A stretch of 63,495 nt of DNA, taken from contig JAFVGZ010000013.1 of the NCBI GenBank assembly GCA_017478025.1, forward strand, positions 1 through 63,495, read 5' to 3'. The notes beneath the pieces were generated by a model, which was given only the letters and a program-made list of their open reading frames with translations, was not told the DNA's origin and ran no database searches. Shown one piece after another: positions 25,664-35,159 of the stretch; position 1 is the first letter of the stretch; the number at the start of each line of letters is the position of its first letter. The stretch comes from Prevotella sp. (GTDB lineage Bacteria; Bacteroidota; Bacteroidia; Bacteroidales; Bacteroidaceae). The translations under genes and the position numbers were made by a program.

Positions 25664-27817
25664 TTACTCCTCGTCCTTCTGCTCGTTTTCTGCTATGAGC
25701 TGCTGCTGCAGGTCTGTTGGCATGAGCTCGTAGGATGAGAACTTGGTGTTGAATGATGCACGTCCGCCTGTGAGTGATGAGAGTGCGATGCTGTAGTTTG
25801 CCAGTTCCTTGAGAGGTATCTTGGCCTGCAGCTTCTGGTAGCCGTTCTCCATGTCCATACCCATGATGAGGGCGCGGCGTCCCTGCAGGTCGCTCATCAC
25901 GTCGCCGGTAAGGTCGGCAGGCACATAGACCTCGAGGTCATATATAGGCTCAAGTATCTTTGGTGCGGCCTTCTTGAATGCCTCGGAGAAGGCATTGCGT
26001 GCTGCAAGCATGAATGAAAGCTCGTTGGAGTCAACAGGGTGCATCTTTCCGTCATAGACGATGACACGCACATCGCGGGCGTATGAGCCGGTCAGCGGTC
26101 CACGCTCCATCTTCTCCATTACACCCTTGAGGATGGCTGGCATGAAGCGCATGTCGATGGCGCCGCCCACAACGGTATTGATGAATACGAGTTTGCCGCC
26201 CCATTCCAGGTCTATCTCCTCGCGTGACTTTACGTTCATCTTCACATCCTGACCGCCGAGCTTGTAGGTTGTTGGGTCAGGCATACCGTCTGCGTATGGC
26301 TCCACAATGAGGTGAACCTCGCCGAACTGTCCTGCACCGCCTGACTGCTTCTTGTGGCGATAGTCTGCCTGTGCGCTCTTGGTGATGGTCTCACGATAAG
26401 GTATGCGTGGCTCGGAGTACTCTATCTGAATTTTGTCCAGGTTCTCCAGTCTCCACTTCAGAGTGCGCAGGTGGAACTCACCCTGTCCGTGTACGATGGT
26501 CTGACGAAGCTCCTTTGACTGTTCCACAACCCATGTCGGGTCTTCCTGACGCATGCGGGTCAGCGCAGCCATCATCTTCTCTGTGTCACCCTCCTTGACG
26601 GCCTTGATTGCACGGGAATACTTGGAGTTAGGATACTTGATGAAGTCGAATCTGTTCTCGCAATCCCTACCATTGAGGGTGTTGCCTGTCTTGACATCCT
26701 TCAGCTTGACGGTGCAGCCAATGTCGCCTGCTACCATCTCCTCTACAGGAATACGCGTAGCTCCGGCAGGTGCGAAGATCTGTCCGATGCGCTCCTTGCT
26801 GCCTCTGTCGGCGTTTGCCAGATCGTCACCGCCGCGTATTTTTCCGCTCATCACCTTGAAGTACTGCACCTCACCGATGTGTGGCTCTACGCCGGTCTTG
26901 AAGAAATAGACGGACTCTGGGCCGTTAGCATCAACTACCACTTCCTCGCCGCGTGTGTTGTGTACCTTTGGCATCTCGTCAACGAACGGTACGACATTGC
27001 CGAGGAACTCCATGAGGCGGCGCACACCCATGTCCTTGCCTGCGCAGACGCAGAAGACGGGGAAGATAGAGCGCGTAACGAGACCCTTGCGGATGCCTTC
27101 GCGCAGCTCGTCCTCGGAGAGTGTCTCTGTCTCGAAGAATTTCTCCATCAGGCCTTCATCGTTCTCTGCTGCAGCCTCTACGAGGGCTTTGTGCATCTCC
27201 ATAGCCTTGTCCATCTCCTCTGCAGGGATGTCCTCGATGGTTGGTTTGCCTCCTTCGGGGCCCCAAGAGTATTTCTTCATCAAGAGGACATCAATGAGGC
27301 TGTTGAAGTCAGGACCCTCATTGAGCGGATACTGTATAGGCACAACCTTCTGGCCATAGATCTCTTGCAGACGCTCGAGAGTGTTGTGGAAGTCACACTT
27401 CTCGGCATCGAGCTGGTTTACGAGGAAGATAACGGGCTTCTTGAGTTTATCGGTATAGCGGAAATGGTTCTGTGTTCCGACTTCGGGGCCGTACTGGCCG
27501 TTGATGAGCAGTACGCATGTGTCGGTCACCTCAAGTGCCGTCAATGCTGCGCCAACGAAGTCATCAGAGCCCGGGCAGTCGATGATGTTCAGTTTCTTGT
27601 TGTTGAACTCTACATGGAAAACCGTGGAGAACACGCTGTAGCCGTATTCCTGCTCTACGGGGAAGTAGTCAGAAACGGTGTTCTTCTGTGTAATCCTACC
27701 ACGTCTTGAAATGATGCCTGCTTCGTAGAGCAGAGACTCGGTCAGGGTTGTCTTGCCTGAGCCGTCATTACCCAGCAGGGCAATGTTCTTGATTTCGTTT
27801 GTTTGGTAAACTCTCAT
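25664..27817 (-). CDS. EF-G paralogue with altered GTPase motifs (EF-G2 type)
   Basis: A 717-residue translocase-family protein with all five EF-G domains. The P-loop is GNDGSGKTT (16-24). The switch II motif is DCPGSDDF (80-87), where canonical EF-G has DTPGHVDF, so the catalytic histidine is a serine. The G4 motif is NQLD instead of NKMD. Bacteroides thetaiotaomicron has an EF-G2 described as translating without GTPase activity during carbon starvation; this protein fits that type. A conventional fusA is presumably elsewhere. Confidence 0.88.
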   Translation of the reverse strand: MRVYQTNEIKNIALLGNDGSGKTTLTESLLYEAGIISRRGRITQKNTVSDYFPVEQEYGYSVFSTVFHVEFNNKKLNIIDCPGSDDFVGAALTALEVTDTCVLLINGQYGPEVGTQNHFRYTDKLKKPVIFLVNQLDAEKCDFHNTLERLQEIYGQKVVPIQYPLNEGPDFNSLIDVLLMKKYSWGPEGGKPTIEDIPAEEMDKAMEMHKALVEAAAENDEGLMEKFFETETLSEDELREGIRKGLVTRSIFPVFCVCAGKDMGVRRLMEFLGNVVPFVDEMPKVHNTRGEEVVVDANGPESVYFFKTGVEPHIGEVQYFKVMSGKIRGGDDLANADRGSKERIGQIFAPAGATRIPVEEMVAGDIGCTVKLKDVKTGNTLNGRDCENRFDFIKYPNSKYSRAIKAVKEGDTEKMMAALTRMRQEDPTWVVEQSKELRQTIVHGQGEFHLRTLKWRLENLDKIQIEYSEPRIPYRETITKSAQADYRHKKQSGGAGQFGEVHLIVEPYADGMPDPTTYKLGGQDVKMNVKSREEIDLEWGGKLVFINTVVGGAIDMRFMPAILKGVMEKMERGPLTGSYARDVRVIVYDGKMHPVDSNELSFMLAARNAFSEAFKKAAPKILEPIYDLEVYVPADLTGDVMSDLQGRRALIMGMDMENGYQKLQAKIPLKELANYSIALSSLTGGRASFNTKFSSYELMPTDLQQQLIAENEQKDEE

Positions 27818-27886
27818 AGTTGTTTAGGTTTTTGTAAAGTTATGAATATAATAGAGTTTGTTTGAGTTTTTATCGGTTTTGTGATT

Positions 27887-27906
27887 CCCTGCGGGGAAAC
27901 CGCAGG
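27887..27906 (-). terminator. CCCTGCGG hairpin after the TPR gene
   Basis: CCCTGCGG (27887-27894) pairs with CCGCAGGG (27899-27906). It lies between the TPR gene stop and the EF-G start and is followed on the minus strand by AATCACAAAA, without a good T-run, so it is a weak terminator or attenuator. Confidence 0.45.
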
Positions 27907-27922
27907 GCACATGAAGTTATTT

Positions 27923-30064
27923 TTATTCTTCTGATGCGAGGATGGCTATCTCTGCGGGGCCTATGCCATACATGCTGAGCAGTTCTGCATCCTCGGTAAT
28001 GCTGTCGAGGCGCGTCTCTTTCGGTATGCTGTGCAGCAGTTTCGCGCCTTCAGCTATATTATTATTTATAAGGTACGCGTACGCGAGGTTCAGCACCCGA
28101 GATGTCTGTCCCGCTTTGTCTGATATGGCTTTCTGTAGGGTGGTGAGCGCCTGTTCGGGTTTGTGAACGTACATCAGGGTCCAGCCCAGCGTGTTGTTTA
28201 CGGTCACGTTGTCAGGGTTCTCATACTCCAGCTTATAGAGCAGGTTGACCACATCTTCTCCCTTGCCTGCCTTTGTCATCGCCATAGCATAGTTCAACTG
28301 ATGGCTGAGACTCTGTGGCTGCAACGTATGCAGGGCATCAAATGCGGATGCTGCCTTGTCATAGTCACCGGTGATGTAATACGCTCTGGCTAGCGAGCGA
28401 AGGGTAGGAATGTTGTCGGGCTTCAAGGTCATGCATTTGTTGTAGCGCTCTATCGCAGCATTGTAGTGCTTGGTAAACATTGCATACTCTGCGTAGCTGA
28501 ACAAGTAGTCGTATGACTCCTTGTCCTCAAAGCGGTTCAGGATGGTTGTTATGACTTGTCGCCCTGCTGCCTCCGGTGTTCTCTTCAGCAGGAAGAGACA
28601 CATCTCCTTCTTGTCTGGGTCGCTGATGTGGTCTAAAGAACAGAGCCAGGCGTTACACCTGTCGAGTTCAGAGAACGGGTTGTACAGACCTCTGCTCATG
28701 GAGCTGAGACTGTAGAATCGGTAGAGATCCTGCAGGTATTGCAACCTGAGGAACGATGGTGAAGGGCCAGCCTCGCTGTCAGGAAACATTCCGATGGGTC
28801 CGACCTCACCGTCTTCCATCATCTTGCGTATATTCTCAGGAACTCGCTTTATGACGTCTCCCATTGCGATGACGAACGAGTATTTGTCTGACTCGCAGAA
28901 GGGTCCGCGTCCTGTTACGCGGTCAATGAACTGACTGTTCTTTACCGAACCGATGGAGCTCTGTATGTCTGGATGCTCCTTATAGAATGGCAGGAACCAG
29001 TTGACGGCCTTATAGAAGAATGGATACCTCTTCATCTGTGAGAAGCCTTCGAAGAACACATCGGCGCCTTTTTGCTGCATGCTAACCATTTTCTGCACGC
29101 TAAGCTCCATTTCTTCCATTCCCCTCTCTTCGCGCTCGTCGGCATTGGGGTCATAGGCAGCATCTTTGCCATCTGCGCCTTTACCGGTGGGGCGTTCCTT
29201 TATACCCTCTGGGGTGATGATGAATGGCTGGTTCTTGATGATGTTGGGCATGATGCTCTCCCTCACCTTCTTGCTGTCGTTGACGGCATTTGCGCATGAG
29301 AGCATCTGCACATGAATCTCCTTCACGGCCTGTGTGAAATCAGGGCTGCATGCCATCAGCGCCACCTCGCTCATCTTCTTGCGGTGTGGATTGCCGCTGT
29401 TATACCTGCCTTCAGCCAGGATACACCCTACGAAGGCTCTCTGTCTCACCAGTTCCGATGTGCTGCGCACATACACTTCAGCCAGACACTGGGTCTTCAC
29501 GGCAGAATGGTTCTCTAAGACTGACAGTGTGAGCGCACTTACCAGCGTAGCGCTATCTGTCTCCCTGACATGTGGAGAGGTAAGGAACTCAACCCAGTCC
29601 TTCACGTCATTCTTTTTCCAATGATATGAAGCAATCAACGCAAAGAAAGCACGTGTCAGGGCCTCATAGTGGCTCTGCTCATCGGCAGCGTTCAGGAGCT
29701 GTACCCTCAGAGCTTCAACGGAGAGGTCGCGGTTTATAAGCGTGCGCTTATAAGGCTGGAGCAAGGGAGTGTCCAGAATGTTCTTTCGAACGGAGAGGTC
29801 GTACTCTATGTCCAACAGTGTGCGCTGTATGCCGTGAAAGAGTTCCTCGCGATGAGGGTCTTTCATGCCATGCAGCATGTATTCTCTCATCATCGCAAAG
29901 TCCTGCTCCACGCTGTTCAGACGCTCGGTGAAACCCTCGTAGGGGTATTCCGACGCTATGTTGCGCAGGTCACGGATGGATTCCGTTATCAGTCCTTTAT
30001 GTATCTTCTCTTTAATCAATATCCCAATAGGTCTTTTGTCAGTACCCCGAAAGGTCTTTATCAA
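27923..30064 (-). CDS. tetratricopeptide-repeat protein, unknown function
   Basis: A 713-residue protein. TPR-like helix pairs are clear in the C-terminal third (SYAEYAMFTKHYNAAIERYNK, LARAYYITGDYDKAASAF, LGWTLMYVHKPEQALTTL). No signal peptide, so probably cytosolic. The start is uncertain: the frame opens at a TTG (30064) overlapping the stop codon of the upstream gene, and the first 25 codons are made of a 22-23 bp tandem repeat that spans that stop. Translation by coupling to the upstream gene is likely. Confidence 0.8.
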   Translation of the reverse strand: MIKTFRGTDKRPIGILIKEKIHKGLITESIRDLRNIASEYPYEGFTERLNSVEQDFAMMREYMLHGMKDPHREELFHGIQRTLLDIEYDLSVRKNILDTPLLQPYKRTLINRDLSVEALRVQLLNAADEQSHYEALTRAFFALIASYHWKKNDVKDWVEFLTSPHVRETDSATLVSALTLSVLENHSAVKTQCLAEVYVRSTSELVRQRAFVGCILAEGRYNSGNPHRKKMSEVALMACSPDFTQAVKEIHVQMLSCANAVNDSKKVRESIMPNIIKNQPFIITPEGIKERPTGKGADGKDAAYDPNADEREERGMEEMELSVQKMVSMQQKGADVFFEGFSQMKRYPFFYKAVNWFLPFYKEHPDIQSSIGSVKNSQFIDRVTGRGPFCESDKYSFVIAMGDVIKRVPENIRKMMEDGEVGPIGMFPDSEAGPSPSFLRLQYLQDLYRFYSLSSMSRGLYNPFSELDRCNAWLCSLDHISDPDKKEMCLFLLKRTPEAAGRQVITTILNRFEDKESYDYLFSYAEYAMFTKHYNAAIERYNKCMTLKPDNIPTLRSLARAYYITGDYDKAASAFDALHTLQPQSLSHQLNYAMAMTKAGKGEDVVNLLYKLEYENPDNVTVNNTLGWTLMYVHKPEQALTTLQKAISDKAGQTSRVLNLAYAYLINNNIAEGAKLLHSIPKETRLDSITEDAELLSMYGIGPAEIAILASEE

Positions 30065-30080
30065 TACCCCAACAGGTTGG
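30016..30080. repeat. 22-23 bp tandem repeat across a stop/start junction
   Basis: Three units of the type TCAATACCCCAAAAGGTCTTT at 30016, 30039 and 30061. The array covers the end of the substrate-binding-like lipoprotein gene and the beginning of the TPR gene. Confidence 0.8.
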
Positions 30081-30873
30081 AGTATGTCTTTTGTCCGTAT
30101 TTTTTTATAGAGTCCTCAGCTATGGCTATTGCCTTCTTGAACAGCTTCAGCTGTTGCTGTCGGGTCTTGTCCTTCATCGCAGCGGTCCTTACTGCCAGGA
30201 CTCCACGCGACGGTGACTTCACTTCCTTTATCCAGTGTGCCCCGCGCTTCATCGCTGTTGTGGCGTATGGCTCGGGCATCAGGGCCGCATCCACGTTGCC
30301 TGTAGTCAGCATGTTAAGCCTCACGGCAGGGTCTTCCACCTGCACGATGAATGTGCTTGGCTTCTTTCTGTTGAGCGAGTCTGTGGCATTCTGCGCCAGA
30401 ACGAGCGACTCACCATGACTGTCAGCTGCCACGAATTTATCCCTCAGCTGTCCCAAACGGGTAATTCGGGCTTTCTTGGCGGTGAGGAATTTCCACGTCA
30501 GGTTTGTACTCATCGCCCCTTCAATCTTCACGCCCTTGTCTTGCATCACCTTCATCAGCGTGCTGTCTATGGCCGCTCCCTCCACGAGATTGTCCGTCAG
30601 AGCCTTGCGACATTCTGACAATGCGTGGTATCTGCGAAGACGGACGTCAACGCCGAGTGTGTCAAACAACTTCAGATGCTTAGCCACCAGTATGGGCAGA
30701 CAGTCAGCTGTGGGCATAACCCCGATTTTCAGGGCTGCCGAGTCAGCCTTGCGTAATGCCTCGCGCTCCGCTTTTGTCAGGCGTGCTTTCTGCTCGGCGT
30801 CATCACACCCACTGACAGATAATGCTAGCGCGGCTATGAGCAATGTAAGGAAAATATGAAATGTGTGTCGCAT
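30061..30873 (-). CDS. substrate-binding-protein-like lipoprotein (NMT1/SsuA-like)
   Basis: A 270-residue protein with a signal peptide and lipobox SVSGC, then a type II periplasmic-binding fold (KIGVMPTADCLPILVAKHL, GNVDAALMPEPYATTAMKRG). It resembles the NMT1/THI5/SsuA group that binds pyrimidine or sulfonate ligands. No ABC permease or ATPase gene is nearby, so its partner is unknown. It is followed directly by the TPR gene with overlapping stop and start. Confidence 0.85.
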   Translation of the reverse strand: MRHTFHIFLTLLIAALALSVSGCDDAEQKARLTKAEREALRKADSAALKIGVMPTADCLPILVAKHLKLFDTLGVDVRLRRYHALSECRKALTDNLVEGAAIDSTLMKVMQDKGVKIEGAMSTNLTWKFLTAKKARITRLGQLRDKFVAADSHGESLVLAQNATDSLNRKKPSTFIVQVEDPAVRLNMLTTGNVDAALMPEPYATTAMKRGAHWIKEVKSPSRGVLAVRTAAMKDKTRQQQLKLFKKAIAIAEDSIKKYGQKTYSNLLGY

Positions 30874-30883
30874 TTATTCCGTG

Positions 30884-30891
30884 CAAAGTTA
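30884..30891 (-). promoter_or_regulatory. promoter box of the lipoprotein-TPR operon
   Basis: TAACTTTG on the minus strand, ending 11 nt before the ATG at 30873, so the leader is very short. Confidence 0.7.
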
Positions 30892-30986
30892 GCAATAAAT
30901 GCGGAATATCAAGCATCATTAAAGACTTTTTAGCAAAAAAACTCCGATTTTGCTATGCAGAATGCATGATTATAACTTTTTTTACC

Positions 30987-30994
30987 TACCTTTG
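30987..30994 (+). promoter_or_regulatory. glnS promoter box
   Basis: TACCTTTG, 24 nt before the ATG at 31019. It diverges from the promoter at 30884. Confidence 0.75.
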
Positions 30995-31018
30995 CATTCC
31001 AATAATAACATCATACCA

Positions 31019-32800
31019 ATGTCAGATAATACACTTCTTAACACGGCTCCTGCTGCAGACGAGAGCAGCAAGGCATCACTTAACTTCATTGAACAAAAGA
31101 TAGAGTCAGACCTCGCAGAGGGTAAGAACGGCGGAAGAGTGCAGACACGTTTCCCGCCTGAGCCTAACGGCTACCTGCACATAGGTCATGCAAAAGCCAT
31201 AGCACTTGATTTCGGCGTAGCCCAGAAATACGGCGGTGTCTGCAATCTGCGTATGGACGATACCAACCCGCAGAAGGAAGATACGGAATACGTTGAGGCC
31301 ATCAAGCGCGACATAGAGTGGCTGGGTTTCAAGTGGGGTAACATTCTATATGCCTCAGACTATTTCCAGCAGCTGTGGGACCTGGCCGTAGAGCTCATCA
31401 AGCGCGGCAAGGCATATGTGGATGAGCAGAGTGCCGAGGAGATAGCGGCTCAGAAGGGCACGCCCACAGTTCCGGGTACTAACTCTCCCTATCGTGACCG
31501 GCCTGTGGAGGAGTCACTGCGACTGTTCAATGAGATGAACAGCGGCAACGTAGAGCCAGGCAAAATGGTGCTCAGGGCTAAGATAGACATGGCGAGTGAC
31601 AATATGCACTTCCGTGACCCAATCATGTATCGAGTGCTCAATATGCCTCACTGGCGTACAGGCAACAAGTGGAATGCCTATCCTATGTATGACTACACAC
31701 ACGGACAGTGCGACTACTGGGAGGGTGTCACACATTCGCTCTGTACCCTGGAGTTTGTAAGTCACCGCCCTCTCTATGACCTCTTTGTTGATTGGGCAAA
31801 GGAAGTGGCAGGCGATGACAAACCCCTTGACGATAACAGACCCCGCCAGACGGAGTTCAATAAGCTGAACCTCACTCACATCCTTCTCTCTAAGCGCAAC
31901 CTTCTGATGCTTGTGCAGAACGGAGAGGTGAACGGCTGGGATGACCCGCGTATGCCTACCATCAGCGCTTTCCGTCGTCGCGGATACAGCCCCGAGGGTA
32001 TCGTGGCATTTATTAATAAGATAGGTTACACCAAGTTTGATGCTCTCAACCAGATGTCGCTCTTTGAGAGTGCAGTGCGCGATGACCTCAACAAGCGTGC
32101 CCAGCGTGTCAGCGCGGTCATAAATCCGGTGAAGCTCATCATTACGAACTTCCCTGAAGGCGAGACGGAGACCTACACCGCCATCAATAATCCGGAGAAT
32201 GAGGCAGACGGCACGCATGAGATAGAGTTCTCACGCGAGCTGTGGATAGAGCGTGATGACTTCATGGAGGATGCTCCGAAGAAGTTCTTCCGCCTTGGTC
32301 CGGGTAAGGAGGTGCGCCTCAAGAATTCATACATCATCCGTTGCCCCGAAGAGAACTGCTGCAAGAAGGATGCTGACGGTAATATCACGGAGATATATGC
32401 CGAGCTGATTCCTGAGACAAAGACCGGTGAGGCTAACTGCAATATGAAGATAAAGGGCAAGACAATCCATTGGGTCAGCTGCCGTCACTGCCTTGAGGCA
32501 GAGGTGCGCAACTATGACCGCCTGTGGATGGTGGAGAATCCTCGCGATGAGGTGGCTGCCTATTCTAAGGCGCAGGGTAAGGATCGCATTGACATTGAGG
32601 ACATGCGCCACTTCATCAATCCTGCCAGCCTGGAGGTAAAGCACGCATACGTAGAGAAATGGTGTGCTACGCGTAAGCCGCTTGACTACCTGCAGTTCCA
32701 GCGCATAGGCTACTACACACCGGATTATGAATCCACTCCCGACCATCTTGTGTTCAACAAGACCGTAGGCCTCAAGGATACATGGCAAAAGACAAAATAG
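31019..32800 (+). CDS. glnS: glutaminyl-tRNA synthetase
   Basis: A 593-residue class I synthetase. The HIGH motif (PPEPNGYLHIGHAKA), the FSRLNL-like region and KMSKS-type VLSKRNL are visible, and the C-terminal anticodon-binding barrels are present. It charges tRNA-Gln. A start further upstream (30950) would lie inside the promoter; the ATG at 31019 follows the predicted transcription start. The end overlaps radA by 19 nt. Confidence 0.95.
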   Translation: MSDNTLLNTAPAADESSKASLNFIEQKIESDLAEGKNGGRVQTRFPPEPNGYLHIGHAKAIALDFGVAQKYGGVCNLRMDDTNPQKEDTEYVEAIKRDIEWLGFKWGNILYASDYFQQLWDLAVELIKRGKAYVDEQSAEEIAAQKGTPTVPGTNSPYRDRPVEESLRLFNEMNSGNVEPGKMVLRAKIDMASDNMHFRDPIMYRVLNMPHWRTGNKWNAYPMYDYTHGQCDYWEGVTHSLCTLEFVSHRPLYDLFVDWAKEVAGDDKPLDDNRPRQTEFNKLNLTHILLSKRNLLMLVQNGEVNGWDDPRMPTISAFRRRGYSPEGIVAFINKIGYTKFDALNQMSLFESAVRDDLNKRAQRVSAVINPVKLIITNFPEGETETYTAINNPENEADGTHEIEFSRELWIERDDFMEDAPKKFFRLGPGKEVRLKNSYIIRCPEENCCKKDADGNITEIYAELIPETKTGEANCNMKIKGKTIHWVSCRHCLEAEVRNYDRLWMVENPRDEVAAYSKAQGKDRIDIEDMRHFINPASLEVKHAYVEKWCATRKPLDYLQFQRIGYYTPDYESTPDHLVFNKTVGLKDTWQKTK

Positions 32801-34182
32801 CATACGTCTGTGACAACTGCGGACAGGAGGCGTCCAAGTGGATGGGCAAGTGCCCGTCATGTCATCAGTGGAACACGTTCCGTGAGATACGTATCTCCGG
32901 TGACAGCGGACAGCAGAGTGCCCGCACGGCTGCGCGTTCTGTAGCATCTGCTACACAGGGCAATTTCGGTGCCGTGTCTCATGCTTTGCATCTGCGGGAC
33001 ATCCCCTTGCGTGATGTCCCGCGTATGGATATGCACGACGCCGAACTCAATCGCGTGCTTGGTGGGGGACTGGTTCCGGGCAGTATCATACTGCTTGGAG
33101 GCGACCCGGGCATAGGCAAGAGTACGCTGACATTGCAGACCATTATGCGTATGCCCGACACTAATGTGCTCTATGTCAGCGGCGAGGAGTCGGCGCATCA
33201 ACTCAAGATGCGTGCTGAGCGCATAGAGGGCGGTGTCAATGACGAAGTGAAGATACTCTGCGAAACGTCCGTGGAGAAAATATTCAACGAGATACGCACC
33301 AGCAATCCGGACCTGCTCATCATAGACTCCATACAGACGATGGAGACAGAGACGGTAGATACAGCGCCAGGTTCCATCACTCAGATTCGCGAGTGTGCCT
33401 CGGCCCTCTTGCGTTTTGCAAAGGCTTCCGGGGTGCCCGTCATACTCATAGGCCACATTACCAAGGAGGGTTCCATTGCCGGACCAAAGATACTGGAGCA
33501 CATCGTGGATGCCGTGATACAGTTTGAGGGGGACCGTCAGGGGCTCTATCGCATTCTGCGCAGCATCAAGAACCGTTTCGGTTCTACGTCAGAGATTGGC
33601 ATATACGAGATGCAGCAGAACGGTCTGCGTCCTGTTGCCAATCCTTCGGAACTTCTGCTCGGTGATGATCGCGAGGGCATGAGCGGCATCGCCATCTGTG
33701 CTGCGGTAGAGGGTATGCGCCCCTTCCTCATCGAAACTCAGGCGCTGGTATCCTCAGCTGCCTATGGCACACCGCAGCGTTCTGCTACTGGATTTGACCA
33801 GCGCAGGCTCGGAATGCTCCTCGCGGTGCTTGAGAAGAAGGTGGGTTTCAAACTCATTCAGAAGGATGTGTTTATCAATATCGCAGGCGGTATCAAGGTC
33901 AGCGATATGGCGATGGACCTCAGTATCATCGCTGCCGTGTTCTCGTCTAATGTCGATATAGCCATCAACAGCAGTTACTGCCTCTGCGGTGAGGTGGGAC
34001 TGAGCGGTGAGATACGCCCTGTGGCACGCATAGAGCAGCGTATCTCAGAGGCTGAGAAACTGGGCTTCACCGACATAATAATCCCTAAGCGCAACCTAAG
34101 CGCGCTGAAGGGAAAGCAATACTCCATCAATATCCACCCCATGAGTAGGGTAGAGGAGGCGTTGCGACACCTTTTCGGGTAA
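32782..34182 (+). CDS. radA: DNA repair protein RadA
   Basis: A 466-residue RecA-like ATPase for recombination intermediate processing. It has an N-terminal zinc finger (CDNCG, CPSC), Walker A GDPGIGKST, the RadA signature KNRFGS, and a C-terminal Lon-like domain. Its start lies within glnS. The stop TAA is the first part of a GC-rich palindromic element (TAAAGCCCCC), so insertion may have reset the 3' end. Confidence 0.95.
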   Translation: MAKDKIAYVCDNCGQEASKWMGKCPSCHQWNTFREIRISGDSGQQSARTAARSVASATQGNFGAVSHALHLRDIPLRDVPRMDMHDAELNRVLGGGLVPGSIILLGGDPGIGKSTLTLQTIMRMPDTNVLYVSGEESAHQLKMRAERIEGGVNDEVKILCETSVEKIFNEIRTSNPDLLIIDSIQTMETETVDTAPGSITQIRECASALLRFAKASGVPVILIGHITKEGSIAGPKILEHIVDAVIQFEGDRQGLYRILRSIKNRFGSTSEIGIYEMQQNGLRPVANPSELLLGDDREGMSGIAICAAVEGMRPFLIETQALVSSAAYGTPQRSATGFDQRRLGMLLAVLEKKVGFKLIQKDVFINIAGGIKVSDMAMDLSIIAAVFSSNVDIAINSSYCLCGEVGLSGEIRPVARIEQRISEAEKLGFTDIIIPKRNLSALKGKQYSINIHPMSRVEEALRHLFG

Positions 34183-34338
34183 AGCCCCCTCCGGCTCCCC
34201 TAGGGGGGGGGAGGAACCAAACCAACAAGTTCACTCCTACTCTCAACCTTCATTACAAACAACCCCTCATCCCTCATCTCTATTCCCTCATCTCTCATCT
34301 CTCATATCTATTCCCTCATCCCTATTCCCTCTTCCAAA
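34181..34338. repeat. GC-rich palindromic element followed by CTCATCTCTATTCC tandem array
   Basis: AAGCCCCCTCCGGCTCCCCT and a G-run at 34181-34216, then from 34257 repeated CCCTCATCTCTATT words up to the maf start. No promoter box is visible, so maf may be read from upstream. Confidence 0.8.
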
Positions 34339-34977
34339 ATGAAACTCCTTCTTGCTTCCAAATCTCCTCGTCGCAGGGAACTGCTCCAGGGCCTCGGTTT
34401 TCCCTTTGAGGTTATGACTCTTCCTGATGTTGATGAGAGTTACCCCTCTTCATTGCCTGCGTCACAGGTGGCAGAATATATTGCTCGGAAGAAGGCTGCG
34501 GCATACTGCGATTACTGTAAGCAGCACCCTGACTTCCCACTTTTGAAGCAAGGAGCAGGCAGCGCCGACAACGAGAAACCCCTTGTGCTTCTCACCGCAG
34601 ACACCGTTGTGGTCTGCGATGGTGATGTACTCGGTAAGCCTCACGACGAGCAGGATGCTTTTGATATGCTGCGCAAACTCAGCGGCAAGACACATCAGGT
34701 ATATACGGGCTACTGTCTCACACCTCTGGGCGTATCGGAGCCAAAGGTGTTTGGTGGCAACGTCTGTACCGATGTGACGTTCAAAAAACTTTCAGATGAT
34801 GAGATAAGCCATTACATCAAGACCTACAAACCCTTCGACAAAGCCGGGGCTTACGGCATACAGGAATGGATTGGCTATATCGGCATCACAGGCATTCACG
34901 GCTCCTATTACAATGTGATGGGCCTTCCTGTGCAACGCATCTATGAGGACATAGTCAAGATAATGCATAATTCATAA
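34339..34977 (+). CDS. maf: Maf-family nucleoside-triphosphate pyrophosphatase
   Basis: A 212-residue protein beginning MKLLLASKSPRRRELL, the family hallmark, with ADTVV and the KPHDEQDA region. Maf enzymes hydrolyse modified or non-canonical NTPs. A 30-residue insert with two cysteines (YCDYCKQHPDF) precedes the catalytic ADTVV strand and is longer than in most members. Confidence 0.93.
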   Translation: MKLLLASKSPRRRELLQGLGFPFEVMTLPDVDESYPSSLPASQVAEYIARKKAAAYCDYCKQHPDFPLLKQGAGSADNEKPLVLLTADTVVVCDGDVLGKPHDEQDAFDMLRKLSGKTHQVYTGYCLTPLGVSEPKVFGGNVCTDVTFKKLSDDEISHYIKTYKPFDKAGAYGIQEWIGYIGITGIHGSYYNVMGLPVQRIYEDIVKIMHNS

Positions 34978-35016
34978 TGCATAAGTCAAAATTTCTCGCG
35001 CGGTACGAGAATAAAA

Positions 35017-35062
35017 AATGCAGAGTTCATAATTCTCAATTGTTGATTATGAACTCTGCATT
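35017..35062 (-). terminator. terminator of the SRP RNA-tRNA-Thr transcript
   Basis: A perfect 17-bp stem (35017-35033 with 35046-35062, 12-nt loop), followed on the minus strand by TTTTTAT. It can also act for maf on the plus strand. Confidence 0.88.
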
Positions 35063-35082
35063 CTTAATTCTACATTATTTCG

Positions 35083-35156
35083 AGCCTCTTGTCGGATTCG
35101 AACCAACGACCCCGAGATTACAAATCACGTGCTCTGGCCAACTGAGCTAAAGAGGC
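35083..35156 (-). tRNA. tRNA-Thr (anticodon TGT)
   Basis: 74 nt. Acceptor strands GCCTCTT (35156-35150) and AAGAGGC (35090-35084), discriminator U, D-arm TAGCTCAGTTGG, anticodon loop TTTGTAA with TGT at 35120-35122, T-arm GGTTCGAATCC. CCA is not encoded. It lies 3 nt after the SRP RNA and is read from the same promoter. Confidence 0.96.
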
Positions 35157-35159
35157 GGG

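Noticed and set aside
26879-27709. 276-codon frame opposite the EF-G paralogue
   Set aside because: Antisense shadow with no promoter or family.
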